A stretch of DNA of 64,000 bases from Desulfococcus sp041737845 (GTDB lineage: Bacteria; Desulfobacterota; Desulfobacteria; Desulfobacterales; Desulfococcaceae), in NCBI RefSeq assembly GCF_041737845.1, contig NZ_JBGSQX010000147.1, positions 65,322 to 129,321 on the forward strand, given 5' to 3'. Position numbers and translations under genes: made by a program. Numbering within the stretch: position 1 is the first letter of the stretch; every line of letters begins with the position of its first letter. Below the pieces are notes generated by a model. That model was not told the origin of the DNA. It was given only the letters and a program-made list of their open reading frames with translations, and did no database searches. Of this stretch, positions 50,520-59,682 are shown in pieces.

Positions 50520-52253
50520 ATGGCACCAATCATGTCTGAAAAACGGGTGGATGGGTCATACTATCAGCACCTGACCCGGCGCATCATGCTGGTTCTCATC
50601 GGGGTGTCCATCATCCCCCTGGCCCTGATCAGTTTCTTTCTGCTGCGTCAATTCCAGCAATCCTACCAGGAGCGGCTATACGCTCACCTGGGGGAACTGG
50701 TGCTGAAGCACGAACAGAATATCGACGCTTTCCTGGCAGAGAAACTGAGCGATATCCGGTTTCTCGCCGGATCCTTTCCTTTTGAGAAATTTCAAGACGA
50801 ACGTTTTCTGGAAAACAGGCTGGCCCTGCTTCAACGGGAATACGGCACCGTTTTCGAAGATCTCGGCGTGGTGGACGAATACGGCCGCCAGCTTTCCTAT
50901 GCCGGCCCGTATGAACTGGAAAGCGCCGATTATGCCGGGGCCGATTGGTTCAGGAAGGCCATCGCCAGTCGTCATTATGTCAGCGACGTGTTCCTGGGAC
51001 TGCGGGCAAAACCCCATTTTATTGTCTCGGTCAGGCACCAGTCGCCGGAAGGGTATTGGATCCTGAGATCCACCATCTCCTTTCTCTCGTTCAATTCCCT
51101 GGTCGAGAACCTCCGCATGGGCCGAACCGGGATGGCCTTCATCCTCAACAAGGACGGACAGTTTCAGACCCGGCCGCCCGCCGGGAGCAACGGCGGCGAC
51201 CAGCGCCGTCTGTACGAGCTGATCAAGGGCGGCAAGCGGTATGCCAATGAGATTCATATCGTCGAGAGAAAAGACCCGGAAACCGGCAGCATAAGCGTCC
51301 TCGTCGGCGCTTTCCTCAAGGGAGAGGACTGGCTTTTGGTCTACCAGCAGGACAAGGCGGATGCCCTCTCGAATCACATCAAGGCCCAGCGGGTCGCCAT
51401 CATCATTCTATGCATCGCGGGGCTCTGCGTTCTTCTGACCGTGATGCTCCTGTCAAGGGTCATCGTCAATCGCTTCGTCGACCTGGACCGGGAAAAGGAG
51501 TTGATGAACCAGCAGATCATCGAGACCGGAAAACTGGCATCCGTCGGCGAGCTGGCTTCCGGCATTGCGCATGAGATCAACAATCCCGTCGCCATCATGA
51601 TGGAGGAGGCCGGATGGATAGAAGACCTGCTTGCGGAAGAAAACCTCGATCACCTCAAGAATGCCGTCGAGATCCAGAGATCCTTGAAGCAGATTCACGA
51701 CCAGGGCGTCCGGTGCAAGGAGATCACCCACAAGCTGTTGAGCTTCGCACGCAAATCCGATTCCCGAGCTCACGAACTCCAGTTGAACGAGCTGATTGAG
51801 GAGGTGGTCGCCCTCTCAGAGAAACAGGCCCGATACGATAATGTTCTGATCGAGACGAGCCTTCAGGAAGACCTTCCCACTGTTCACGTTTCGAGCACGG
51901 AAATCCAGCAGATCCTGCTCAATTTGATCAACAACGCGATCTACGCGATCCATAAAAAGGGGATAAACGGGAAGATCGAGATCAAGACGTCCCTCAAGGG
52001 AGGCAACATCGTCATCGACATCGCCGACAACGGCTGCGGCATCCCCGCGGCCAACATGAGCCGGATTTTCGACCCGTTTTTCACCACCAAGCCGGTGGGA
52101 AAGGGGAGCGGACTCGGGTTGTCGATCTGCTACGGCATCGTGAAGAAGATGGGCGGCGACATCGATGTGAAGAGCGCCGTGGACGAGGGCACGAAGTTTT
52201 GCATACGGCTGCCGGCCTTCGACAAGAAACCGCCGGACACTCCGGCGGAATAA
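50520..52253 (+). CDS. Membrane histidine kinase with dCache-type sensor
   Basis: 577 residues. Transmembrane segment about 22-43, extracytoplasmic dCache-like domain (about 45-285, RFLAGSFPFEKF...GVVDEYGRQLSYAGPYEL, SVRHQSPEGYWILR), second segment about 290-313, then H-box LASGIAHEINNPV, N-box, DNGCGIP, FFTTKPVGKGSGLGLS. dCache domains bind small ligands such as amino or carboxylic acids. It starts 9 bp after the receiver-like gene. No Shine-Dalgarno at ideal spacing was seen. Confidence 0.9.
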   Translation: MAPIMSEKRVDGSYYQHLTRRIMLVLIGVSIIPLALISFFLLRQFQQSYQERLYAHLGELVLKHEQNIDAFLAEKLSDIRFLAGSFPFEKFQDERFLENRLALLQREYGTVFEDLGVVDEYGRQLSYAGPYELESADYAGADWFRKAIASRHYVSDVFLGLRAKPHFIVSVRHQSPEGYWILRSTISFLSFNSLVENLRMGRTGMAFILNKDGQFQTRPPAGSNGGDQRRLYELIKGGKRYANEIHIVERKDPETGSISVLVGAFLKGEDWLLVYQQDKADALSNHIKAQRVAIIILCIAGLCVLLTVMLLSRVIVNRFVDLDREKELMNQQIIETGKLASVGELASGIAHEINNPVAIMMEEAGWIEDLLAEENLDHLKNAVEIQRSLKQIHDQGVRCKEITHKLLSFARKSDSRAHELQLNELIEEVVALSEKQARYDNVLIETSLQEDLPTVHVSSTEIQQILLNLINNAIYAIHKKGINGKIEIKTSLKGGNIVIDIADNGCGIPAANMSRIFDPFFTTKPVGKGSGLGLSICYGIVKKMGGDIDVKSAVDEGTKFCIRLPAFDKKPPDTPAE

Positions 52254-52304
52254 TCAGATGAAAACCGGGGGGAACGCCTCGAACCCCTCAAGGAGGAATG
52301 AATC

Positions 52305-52736
52305 ATGGCCATAGCGAAAGTGCTCCTGGTGGACGATGAAGTCCCTTTCGTCGAAACGATGACAAAGCGCCTGGGAAAAAGAAATCTGGAGATCGTCACC
52401 GCGTTCAGCGGCCAGGAAGCGTTGGATCAGCTAGCCCGGCAGCCTTCCATCGAGGTGGTGATCCTCGACGTCAAGATGCCGGGCATGGACGGGATCGAGA
52501 CGCTCAGGCGGATCAAGGGCGAATTCCCGCTGGTGGAGGTCGTTATGCTCACCGGCCATGCCACCATCGAAACGGGGATTGAAGGCATGAAGCTGGGGGC
52601 GTTCGACTATCTGATGAAGCCTTGCGAGATGGATGTGCTGCTCCGCAAGGTGGAGGAGGCCGCCTCCAAAAAGACGGCCCATGAGGAAAAAATCCTCGAA
52701 GCCCGGATGAAAGAAATCATCGGGCGCCGCGCTTAG
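52305..52736 (+). CDS. Single-domain response regulator (CheY-like), first copy
   Basis: 143 residues: KVLLVDDEVPF (acidic pair), phospho-Asp about 57 in VVILDVKMPGMDG, Thr in LTGHATIE, Lys in LMKPCE. All receiver residues are intact, but no output domain follows, only a short helical tail. AAGGAGG precedes the ATG. It lies 51 bp after the kinase and 8 bp before a paralogue; together they form a probable phosphorelay. Confidence 0.9.
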   Translation: MAIAKVLLVDDEVPFVETMTKRLGKRNLEIVTAFSGQEALDQLARQPSIEVVILDVKMPGMDGIETLRRIKGEFPLVEVVMLTGHATIETGIEGMKLGAFDYLMKPCEMDVLLRKVEEAASKKTAHEEKILEARMKEIIGRRA

Positions 52737-52744
52737 AGGGCAAC

Positions 52745-53161
52745 ATGAAAGAGAAAAAGGGCGGCCATGACGCGGATTCGGAGAAAGAACCCATTCGGGT
52801 CCTTCTGGTGGATGATGAAAAGGAATATCTGCATGTCCTTTCCAACCGCCTCGGGAAGCGCGGGCTGTCCGTCGTCAAGGCGTCCAGCGGCCAGGAGGGG
52901 ATCCAGGCCCTGCGCAAACAGGATTTCGATGTCGCGGTTCTGGACCTGAAGCTGGAAGACATGGACGGTATCGAGGTGCTGAAAGTCTTCAAGCGAATGG
53001 ATCCGAATCTGGCGGTGGTGATGCTGACCGGACACGGCTCCGCGGAAGCCGCCCGGGACGGAATCGCCCTTGGCGCCGTTGGCTACCTGTCAAAACCCTG
53101 CGAACTCCAGGAACTCCTGAGCAAAATCAAAGAGGCATACCGGGGTCGAACGACGGGTTGA
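52745..53161 (+). CDS. Single-domain response regulator (CheY-like), second copy
   Basis: 138 residues, paralogue of the previous one: IRVLLVDDEKEY, AVLDLKLEDMDG (phospho-Asp), MLTGHGS, YLSKPCE. A longer charged N-terminus (about 18 residues) distinguishes it. The two share the SGQE and KPCE motifs, suggesting duplication. GAGGG lies about 4 nt before the ATG. The gene ends the operon. Confidence 0.9.
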   Translation: MKEKKGGHDADSEKEPIRVLLVDDEKEYLHVLSNRLGKRGLSVVKASSGQEGIQALRKQDFDVAVLDLKLEDMDGIEVLKVFKRMDPNLAVVMLTGHGSAEAARDGIALGAVGYLSKPCELQELLSKIKEAYRGRTTG

Positions 53162-53226
53162 AACCGGGGCGGCGGGGGGATGACCCGCCGTCGACGAGAC
53201 GGCGGATGCGGTCTACCCGCGCGGGT

Positions 53227-54891
53227 TCACGCGTTCCCTCCATCAGGCTGATGCCGGTAAAACGGAACGTTCTCCGGCGCGCAGGGGGTATTTCCCAGGA
53301 TGAGGTCCGCCGCTTTTTCGGCGATCATCATCACCGGCGCATAGATGTTGCCGTTGGTAACGTAGGGCATCACCGAGGCATCCACCACCCGGAGGTTTGT
53401 AAGCCCGTGGACCTTCAGGGACCCCGGGTCGACCACGGCCATTTTGTCGACGCCCATCTTGCAGGTGCACGAGGGGTGGAGGGCCGTCTCGCCGTCTCTC
53501 GCCACCCAGTCAAGGATCTCCTCGTCCGTCGAAACCCCGGGGCCGGGGGAGATCTCTCCGCCGTTATACTCCTCAAAAGCCGGCTGTCTCATGATGCGCC
53601 GGGCGCAGCGGATGGCCTCGACCCATTCGCGGCGGTCCTGCTCGGTGGAGAGGTAGTTGAAAAGCAGGCTGGGGTAGACTCTGGGGTCTCGGGAGGTGAT
53701 CTTGAGGGAACCCCGGGCGTCGGAGTACATGGGGCCCACGTGCACCTGGTAGCCGTGCCCTTTCGACGGCTGCGATCCGTCATACCGGATGGCCACCGGC
53801 AGAAAGTGGAACTGAATGTTGGGATAGGCTACTTCCTCGTTGCTGCGGATGAACCCGCCCGCCTCGAAATGGTTGGTGGCGGCGGCGCCCTTGCGGTGGA
53901 AGAGCCACTGGTAGCCGATGAACGGCTTGTTCCACCACCTGAGGGCCGGCGCCATGGAGACCGGCTTCTTGCAGGCGTACTGGACGTAGACCTCCAGGTG
54001 GTCCTGCAGGTTCTCGCCCACGCCGGGAAGATCCGCCACCACCGGGATGCCCAGGCGGCCGAGATCGCGGGCGTTGCCCACGCCCGAGAGTTGAAGGAGC
54101 TGGGGGGAGTTGATCGAACCGCCGCAGCAGATCACTTCGTTGCCGTAGACCTTTGTCGCGGCGCCCTTTCCCTTGACGAATTCCACCCCGACGGCCCGTT
54201 TTCCCTGAAACAGGATGCCGGTGGCGAGCGCCCGGCAGACGACCTTGAGGTTGGGTCGCCCCTTGACCGGGTGCAGGTAGGCCCGGGCGGCGCTCAGGCG
54301 GCGTCCGCGGTAGATGTTCCGGTCAAAGGCCCCGAACCCCTCCTGCCGGTAGCCGTTGACGTCGTCGGTCAGGGGATATCCGGCCTGCACGGCCGATTTC
54401 AGGAAGGCGGAAAAGAGGGGGTTTTTGCACGGGCCCGTCTCCAGGTAGAGGGGGCCGGTCGACCCGTGGTAGGCGTCCGCGCCGATGAGCCGGGTCTCGG
54501 CCCGCTTGAAGTAGGGGAGGCATTGGGCGTAATCCCAGTTTTCCATCCCTTCGTCTGCGGCCCATCGCTCGTAATCCATGGCATTGCCGCGGATGTAGAT
54601 CATGCCGTTGATGCTGGAGGATCCGCCCAGGACCTTGCCCCGGCCGTGAAAGATGCGGCGGTTTTTCATGTGCGGCTCGGGTTCGCTCTCGTAGCACCAG
54701 TCATAGAGCTTGTTGCCGAGGGGGATGGTGAGGCCCGCGGGCATGTGGATGAAGATGTCCCAGATATAATCGGGGCGGCCGGCCTCCAGCATTAGCACCT
54801 TATGCTCGGGATGGGTGCTCAGGCGGTTGGCCAGAGCGCAGCCGGCGGAGCCGCCGCCGACGATGATATAGTCGTAGTGTGTTGTCGCCAT
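53227..54891 (-). CDS. GMC-family alcohol dehydrogenase (choline-dehydrogenase-like)
   Basis: 554 residues. FAD motif DYIIVGGGSAGCALANRLS (about 7-25), GMC signature GRGKVLGGSSSINGMIYIRG (about 83-102), second signature GSINSPQLLQLSG (about 262), and the catalytic-region HPSCTCKMG / NGNIYAPVM near the end. It resembles BetA and oxidises an alcohol to an aldehyde; choline is possible but no betB/betI is nearby. GAGG lies about 6 nt before ATG 54891. It starts 9 bp beyond the AOR stop and closes the long operon. Confidence 0.88.
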   Translation of the reverse strand: MATTHYDYIIVGGGSAGCALANRLSTHPEHKVLMLEAGRPDYIWDIFIHMPAGLTIPLGNKLYDWCYESEPEPHMKNRRIFHGRGKVLGGSSSINGMIYIRGNAMDYERWAADEGMENWDYAQCLPYFKRAETRLIGADAYHGSTGPLYLETGPCKNPLFSAFLKSAVQAGYPLTDDVNGYRQEGFGAFDRNIYRGRRLSAARAYLHPVKGRPNLKVVCRALATGILFQGKRAVGVEFVKGKGAATKVYGNEVICCGGSINSPQLLQLSGVGNARDLGRLGIPVVADLPGVGENLQDHLEVYVQYACKKPVSMAPALRWWNKPFIGYQWLFHRKGAAATNHFEAGGFIRSNEEVAYPNIQFHFLPVAIRYDGSQPSKGHGYQVHVGPMYSDARGSLKITSRDPRVYPSLLFNYLSTEQDRREWVEAIRCARRIMRQPAFEEYNGGEISPGPGVSTDEEILDWVARDGETALHPSCTCKMGVDKMAVVDPGSLKVHGLTNLRVVDASVMPYVTNGNIYAPVMMIAEKAADLILGNTPCAPENVPFYRHQPDGGNA

Positions 54892-54899
54892 TTTTTTCC

Positions 54900-56801
54900 T
54901 CATTCAATCCCAATGCCGTTGGGAGATGCGAGCCGGTTTCCCCTGCCGGCGGTGATGTCGAATTGGTTTTTCTGGGTGAGCCCGAGGCGGAAGAGGGTTT
55001 CCGCGGTCGGCTTCCCGTCCGCGTCCCAGCCGCGCTTCCGGTAATAATCGGCCCGCATGAACGCCATGTCCTCCTCGCTGATGCGCCGCCCTTTGTGGGG
55101 TCCGCCGGGCAGGGGCTCCTCCACGATCCGCCGGGGCAGGCGGTCATCCCCGGCCGTCAGACCCGCCCGGAGGTTGAACAGCCGGATCTGGTTCCAGATC
55201 CGCTCGCCCAGCTCGCTGAAGAAATCCGGCCCTACCCGTCGCCCCGTGGCGGCGTTCAGCATCCGGACATAGCTTTCCGGACGCACGCCGAAGGCCCCGA
55301 AATCGCACTTCACCAGGGCGTCGGTTCCCGCCAGGTAATCCTGTTCCCCCTTCAGGATCTCGGCCTTTTGTTCCAGCGTATACGTCTCTACTGTCTTGCC
55401 CCGGTATTCCCGGCCGCCCACCTCGTAGGCGACCATGAAGCCGCGCTGGTGGCACCCGCCGCGGTCGGCCGTCATGTAGGCGAGCCCCATGCCCGGGGTG
55501 CCTCTCGGCGCCCATCCGGGGACCTCGAGGCCCTTGACGTGCAGGGCGTAGGCTTCGGTGCCCCGGCCCAGGGTTTTCGATGCCCGGCGGACGCCCTGGC
55601 CCAGGAGCCTTCCCAGCTCATTCTCCTGGAGGGCGATGGACCGGATCAGGTATTCGGCGCCGGCGACGCTGCCAAAGGCGAAAGCGACGCCGGCAGGCGG
55701 CGTGATGACCCCGTTTGCGGCAGCCTCGAAGGCGAACCCGATGACGCCGCCCGCGGACATGCTGTCCAGGCCGTAGCGGTCGCAGAGCTTCACCAGATGG
55801 GCCACGGCCCGGACATCGTGGATGTCCAGGTTGCTGCCCATGAGGGCGGCGGATTCGTATTCCACGATATCCGTCACCATGTGGGCGTATCTGCCGGTCC
55901 GGACCGCGCCCATCTGGCTGCAGCGGATGGGGCAGCCGAAGCAGGCGGCTTTGCCCAGAAAGAGGTATTTTTTCTGGCCTTCATCGCCCAGACGGTCGGC
56001 CTTGTCGAAAACCTGCTCAACAAAGTTGCGGTGGGGCAGAAGACCCACGGCGTTGGACCAGGGAACCGCGTTGCTGGTGCCGCTGTCCGTGAGGGCGTCG
56101 CAGGTGGGGCTGGCCGCGATATCCGCCGTTGAAATGCGGCATGCCTCCCGGAACGCCTCCCGGTCGTGGACGCCTACCATGCGGGACCCCTTGACGGCGA
56201 CGGCCTTGAGGTTTTTCGACCCCATCACCGCACCGGCGCCGCCGCGGCCTGCCTGGCGGTTGAATTCGCAGCTGATGAGGGCGAATTTGACCTGGTTTTC
56301 CCCGGCCTGGCCGATGGTGACGACCTTGGCGTCGGGGTCGGCCACGTCGGCCTTGATCCGTTCGTTGGCGGCAAGAGCGTCGAGGCCCCAGATCCCCTCG
56401 GCCGAGCGGAATTCGATCCGGTCGTCCTGAATCCAGAGATAGACCGGGTCGGCCGACCGACCCAGGATGATCAGGCCGTCGTATCCGGCATACTTGATTT
56501 CCGGGCCGAAATGTCCGCCGAAAAACGAATCGAGGTAGATCCCCGTGAGGGGCGACTGGGTCACCACGCAGGCGCGCATGCTGGGGGCCGCCGTCGCGGT
56601 CAGGGGCCCGGTCATGAACATGAGCACGTTCTCCGGGCCCAGCGGATCGGCGCCGGCAGGGACCAGGTCGCAAAGCAGCCTGGCGCCGAAGCCCTTGCCG
56701 CCCACGAAATCGTTTTTCAGCCACTGGGGCACCGGCACTGTCCAGGCGCTTCGGCGGCCCAGGTCCGCCACGAGGAATTGTCCCATGTAAGCGTCAGTCA
56801 T
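54900..56801 (-). CDS. Aldehyde:ferredoxin oxidoreductase (tungsten/molybdenum)
   Basis: 633 residues. AOR N-terminal and central domains with the tungstopterin motifs (FVGGKGFGARL about 32, QAGRGGAGAVMGSKNLKA about 183), Fe-S cysteines CFGCPIRC (about 288) and a late Cys (KCDFGAFG about 480). Oxidises aldehydes to carboxylic acids with ferredoxin reduction. GGAGG lies 6 nt before the ATG. The four-cluster ferredoxin encoded just upstream overlaps by 8 bp and is the probable electron acceptor; the GMC enzyme downstream could supply the aldehyde. Confidence 0.92.
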   Translation of the reverse strand: MTDAYMGQFLVADLGRRSAWTVPVPQWLKNDFVGGKGFGARLLCDLVPAGADPLGPENVLMFMTGPLTATAAPSMRACVVTQSPLTGIYLDSFFGGHFGPEIKYAGYDGLIILGRSADPVYLWIQDDRIEFRSAEGIWGLDALAANERIKADVADPDAKVVTIGQAGENQVKFALISCEFNRQAGRGGAGAVMGSKNLKAVAVKGSRMVGVHDREAFREACRISTADIAASPTCDALTDSGTSNAVPWSNAVGLLPHRNFVEQVFDKADRLGDEGQKKYLFLGKAACFGCPIRCSQMGAVRTGRYAHMVTDIVEYESAALMGSNLDIHDVRAVAHLVKLCDRYGLDSMSAGGVIGFAFEAAANGVITPPAGVAFAFGSVAGAEYLIRSIALQENELGRLLGQGVRRASKTLGRGTEAYALHVKGLEVPGWAPRGTPGMGLAYMTADRGGCHQRGFMVAYEVGGREYRGKTVETYTLEQKAEILKGEQDYLAGTDALVKCDFGAFGVRPESYVRMLNAATGRRVGPDFFSELGERIWNQIRLFNLRAGLTAGDDRLPRRIVEEPLPGGPHKGRRISEEDMAFMRADYYRKRGWDADGKPTAETLFRLGLTQKNQFDITAGRGNRLASPNGIGIE

Positions 56802-57228
56802 GGTTCACCTCCATCCGTGAAATCAATTCCAGTGCCCCCGTCGGGCAGGCGGCGACGCAGCGGGGGGCGCCGCCGCAGAGGTCGCACTTGACGGACTTTT
56901 TGAACTCCGGGTCGACCCCCACCACATGGATGGGGCAGTAGCGGTTGCAGAGGTTGCAGCCGACGCATACCGCCCGGTCGACGACCATCGCGCCGGTGGT
57001 CTCGTCCCTCCGGATCGCCTGCACCGGGCAGACATTCGCGCAGTAGGGGTTGGCGCACTGGTTGCAGACCACGGGGAAATGATAGAGATTCTCCTGCTCG
57101 TGCCGGATCCGGAGCAGGGATCGGTGGGGGTTGTAGCCCCCCAGCAGGCGCTCGCTGCAGGCCAGCTGGCAGAGGGAGCAGCCCGTGCAGAGATCGAAAT
57201 TGGTTTTGATGAACACCCTTGTTGTCAT
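56794..57228 (-). CDS. Polyferredoxin-like electron carrier of the AOR
   Basis: 144 residues with four [4Fe-4S]-type cysteine groups (CTGCSLCQLACS; CNQCANPYCANVCP; CVGCNLCNRYCP; CDLCGGAPRCVAACP). It is of the AOR-linked/DmsB-like type and probably takes electrons from the AOR. It overlaps the AOR start by 8 bp. No good Shine-Dalgarno is visible. It follows the substrate-binding-protein gene by 160 bp of hairpin-rich DNA. Confidence 0.88.
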   Translation of the reverse strand: MTTRVFIKTNFDLCTGCSLCQLACSERLLGGYNPHRSLLRIRHEQENLYHFPVVCNQCANPYCANVCPVQAIRRDETTGAMVVDRAVCVGCNLCNRYCPIHVVGVDPEFKKSVKCDLCGGAPRCVAACPTGALELISRMEVNHD

Positions 57229-57262
57229 GGTGAAAGGTCGCTTTATGTTGCGTTTTTGGGTC

Positions 57263-57399
57263 GTCGGGCGTCAAGGCATCGGCCTTGATGCCCGACGTGT
57301 GATTTTGCGCAGGGGCAATCCCCCCCGGGGTTGCCCCGGAAACGGACAATTCGCAGGGGCCTGCCCCTGCGGGTTTTGGATAAAATCGTTATTTTATCC
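57263..57399. repeat. Array of four hairpins (REP-like) between SBP and ferredoxin genes
   Basis: Four inverted repeats in 137 bp: 57263-57296 (15-bp stem with one mismatch), 57312-57337 (GGGGCAA/TTGCCCC), 57352-57371 (CGCAGGGGC/GCCCCTGCG, perfect), 57378-57399 (GGATAAAAT/ATTTTATCC, perfect, containing the SBP stop codon). CGCAGGGGC occurs twice (57308, 57352). None has a U-tract. From memory, similar GGGGC palindromes are dispersed in related genomes. Confidence 0.65.
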
Positions 57400-58609
57400 A
57401 GCGCGGGGGGATGAATTTAAAATTTTTATAGGGCTGGGTCGGGGGGTCGGTGAAGATGGTCACCAGCTCTCCGTTCTGGACCTGGTAGTGGCCGATGGGC
57501 ACGTCCCCGCCGGCGCGCATCACGTTGTCCGCATCCCACTTCCACCACCCGGTTTCGCCCTTGTAGCCGTTGTCCTGAATATATTTGATGACCTCGGCGT
57601 GCTTGGTTTCGTCGCCCACGGCCGCAACGGCCGAGGCCCAGGCTTTGACGCCGCTGTACGCGGCCCAGGAGCCGGCCTGGGGATTGTGTTTGTAGAGGGA
57701 GGTGAACTTGTCCACCCATGCCTGGGCCTCGGGGGTCGGGGCCTCGGGGGTCGGCATGGCCGTGGGCACCTCGCCGATGATGCCGTCGGCTTCCTTGCCC
57801 ATGGTCTCCACGACCTCCCGGGGAACGATGCTGTAGCCATAGCTCAGGATGCTCCGGGTCGGGGCCTTCATGAACTGGCGGAAAAAGGTGATGACCTCCT
57901 GGGCGCTTACGATCTCCACATGGATCACGGCGGGCTGGGCCTTGCGGATCTGGGTGAGGATGGGGCCCCATTCACGGGTGCCGTAGGGGACGACCTCGTG
58001 CATGGCCACCTCCCAGCCTTTCTCCTTGAAGTTTTTGGCCAGGGTGTCGCCCACCTCGGTGCCCCAGGCGTCGTCGGCGGTGATGATGACCGCTTTCTTG
58101 TTGGGATATTCGTAGGGCAGGGCCATGATGACGCGAAACATGCTCTCGGCCTGGTTGATGCCCGTATCGGTCAACTGAAAGATGTTCTTGTACATCTCGG
58201 GATCGGTTCTGAAGACGTCCACGGCGGCCTGGGAGCCGTCGTCGCAGAAGAACGGCACGTCATACTTGCCGTAGGCGCGGACGTCCTGGCCCCATCCCGC
58301 CCATCCGGCATGGACGGAGTGGACCTTCTCCTTGCCGCAGAGATAATCCGCGCCCTGCATGACCCGCTCGGGGGAGAAATCCTGGGTGTCGAACCGGACC
58401 GGTTCGAGGACCTTTCCCAGCAGGCCCCCGCCGGCGTTGATCTCGTCGATGGCCATCTTGATGCCCTTCCAGTAGTTGTCGCCGGTGTCGGTGTAGGGTC
58501 CGGTCATGGCCAGGGGGACCCCGACCTTGATGGTTTCTGCGGACAGCACGGCGGGGCCGGCGATCAGGCCGCATGCAAGCGTCAAAGCGATGATGAGGCG
58601 TTTTTGCAT
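57389..58609 (-). CDS. ABC-transporter substrate-binding protein (branched-chain amino acid/LivK type)
   Basis: 406 residues: signal peptide (1-24), then a type I periplasmic binding fold (ETIKVGVPLAMTGPYTDTGDNYWKG; Peripla_BP_6). No lipobox, so it is a free periplasmic protein. It probably delivers its ligand to LivHMGF, whose genes are upstream on the same strand. The ligand is unknown; alcohol or amide compounds are known for this class. AAGGAGG lies about 9 nt before the ATG. The stop codon is inside a perfect hairpin. Confidence 0.9.
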   Translation of the reverse strand: MQKRLIIALTLACGLIAGPAVLSAETIKVGVPLAMTGPYTDTGDNYWKGIKMAIDEINAGGGLLGKVLEPVRFDTQDFSPERVMQGADYLCGKEKVHSVHAGWAGWGQDVRAYGKYDVPFFCDDGSQAAVDVFRTDPEMYKNIFQLTDTGINQAESMFRVIMALPYEYPNKKAVIITADDAWGTEVGDTLAKNFKEKGWEVAMHEVVPYGTREWGPILTQIRKAQPAVIHVEIVSAQEVITFFRQFMKAPTRSILSYGYSIVPREVVETMGKEADGIIGEVPTAMPTPEAPTPEAQAWVDKFTSLYKHNPQAGSWAAYSGVKAWASAVAAVGDETKHAEVIKYIQDNGYKGETGWWKWDADNVMRAGGDVPIGHYQVQNGELVTIFTDPPTQPYKNFKFIPPRWIK

Positions 58610-58698
58610 CTTTTTCTTCCTCCTTTTCGGGTTATAAAACGGTTGGGTTCAGAGAACTCCCGGCTTCCGGCCGCAAGGGCGCTGAAGCAAAAGGGGCG

Positions 58699-59679
58699 TC
58701 AATACCGCGTCACCCGGGCTTCGGCGGCATTCTCTGCGAAAATTTTCCGGATCAGGCCGACGACGCCGTCGGGCAGGATCAGCACCAGCGCGACGACCAG
58801 TGCCCCCAGCATCAGCGGCCGGTAGGGTCCCAGGGGGGACAGCATCTCGTTGAGGGTCACCGTGATGAAGGCCCCCAGGATGGCCCCCGGATATTCACCG
58901 ATGCCGCCGATCACCAGCATGATCATGAGGGTGACGAAAAGGTCGATGCCCAGCATCCGGGTGGAGAGCATCCCGACGTAGTGGCCGTAAAAGCCGCCGA
59001 TCATGCCCGTGAGAAAGGATGTCAGGGCGAAGACCATGAGCTTGTACTTGAAGGCGGAGACGCCCAGGCTTGCGGCGAAATCCTCGGAGTCCTTCAGGGC
59101 GAGAAACGCCGTCCCCCAGTAGGATTTGATCACGATCAGGATGATCACCGTGCAGAGGATCGACAGGATCAGGGTCAGGTAGAAGAAGGGGACGGGCGCG
59201 GCGGAGCTGAAGGTGATCCCGAAGAGCTGGATGGGCGGGATGGTCAGAATCCCGCGGGACCCCCCGGTGCCGATAAACCTCCCCATGTCGCTCTTGAGGA
59301 AGGGCTCCAGAATCATGTGGACGGCAAAGGTGACCAGGGCGATATAGGCCCCCTTCAGCCGCAGGCACGGCAGCCCGACCAGGACGCCGATCGCCGCGGT
59401 GATGCCGCCGGCCAGGATCATGGCCAGTATGGGCGGAATCTGCAGCTTGGACGCCAGGATGGCGGACCCGTAAGCCCCCATGACGAAAAACGCCACCTGG
59501 CCGAAGGAGAAGATGCCCGCAAACCCCATGATGAGGTCCCAGCAGGCGGCAACCACCGCCCAGATGAGGCACATGATCAGGATGTGCATGATGAAGCGCA
59601 CGTCGCCCACAAACACGGGCATGATGCCCACGATACCATAAATGACGGCCATGATGACGGTCATGCGTTGCCAGCTCAT
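58699..59679 (-). CDS. livM: ABC-transporter permease (LivM type)
   Basis: 326 residues, about nine transmembrane segments. The motif GLPCLRLKGAYIALVTFA (about 102-119), and the conserved permease loop YWGTAFLALKDSEDFAASLGVSAFKYKL (about 190-217) with the LivM pattern are present. It pairs with LivH; three bases separate them. GGGG lies 8 nt before the ATG. Confidence 0.92.
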   Translation of the reverse strand: MSWQRMTVIMAVIYGIVGIMPVFVGDVRFIMHILIMCLIWAVVAACWDLIMGFAGIFSFGQVAFFVMGAYGSAILASKLQIPPILAMILAGGITAAIGVLVGLPCLRLKGAYIALVTFAVHMILEPFLKSDMGRFIGTGGSRGILTIPPIQLFGITFSSAAPVPFFYLTLILSILCTVIILIVIKSYWGTAFLALKDSEDFAASLGVSAFKYKLMVFALTSFLTGMIGGFYGHYVGMLSTRMLGIDLFVTLMIMLVIGGIGEYPGAILGAFITVTLNEMLSPLGPYRPLMLGALVVALVLILPDGVVGLIRKIFAENAAEARVTRY

Positions 59680-59682
59680 TGA

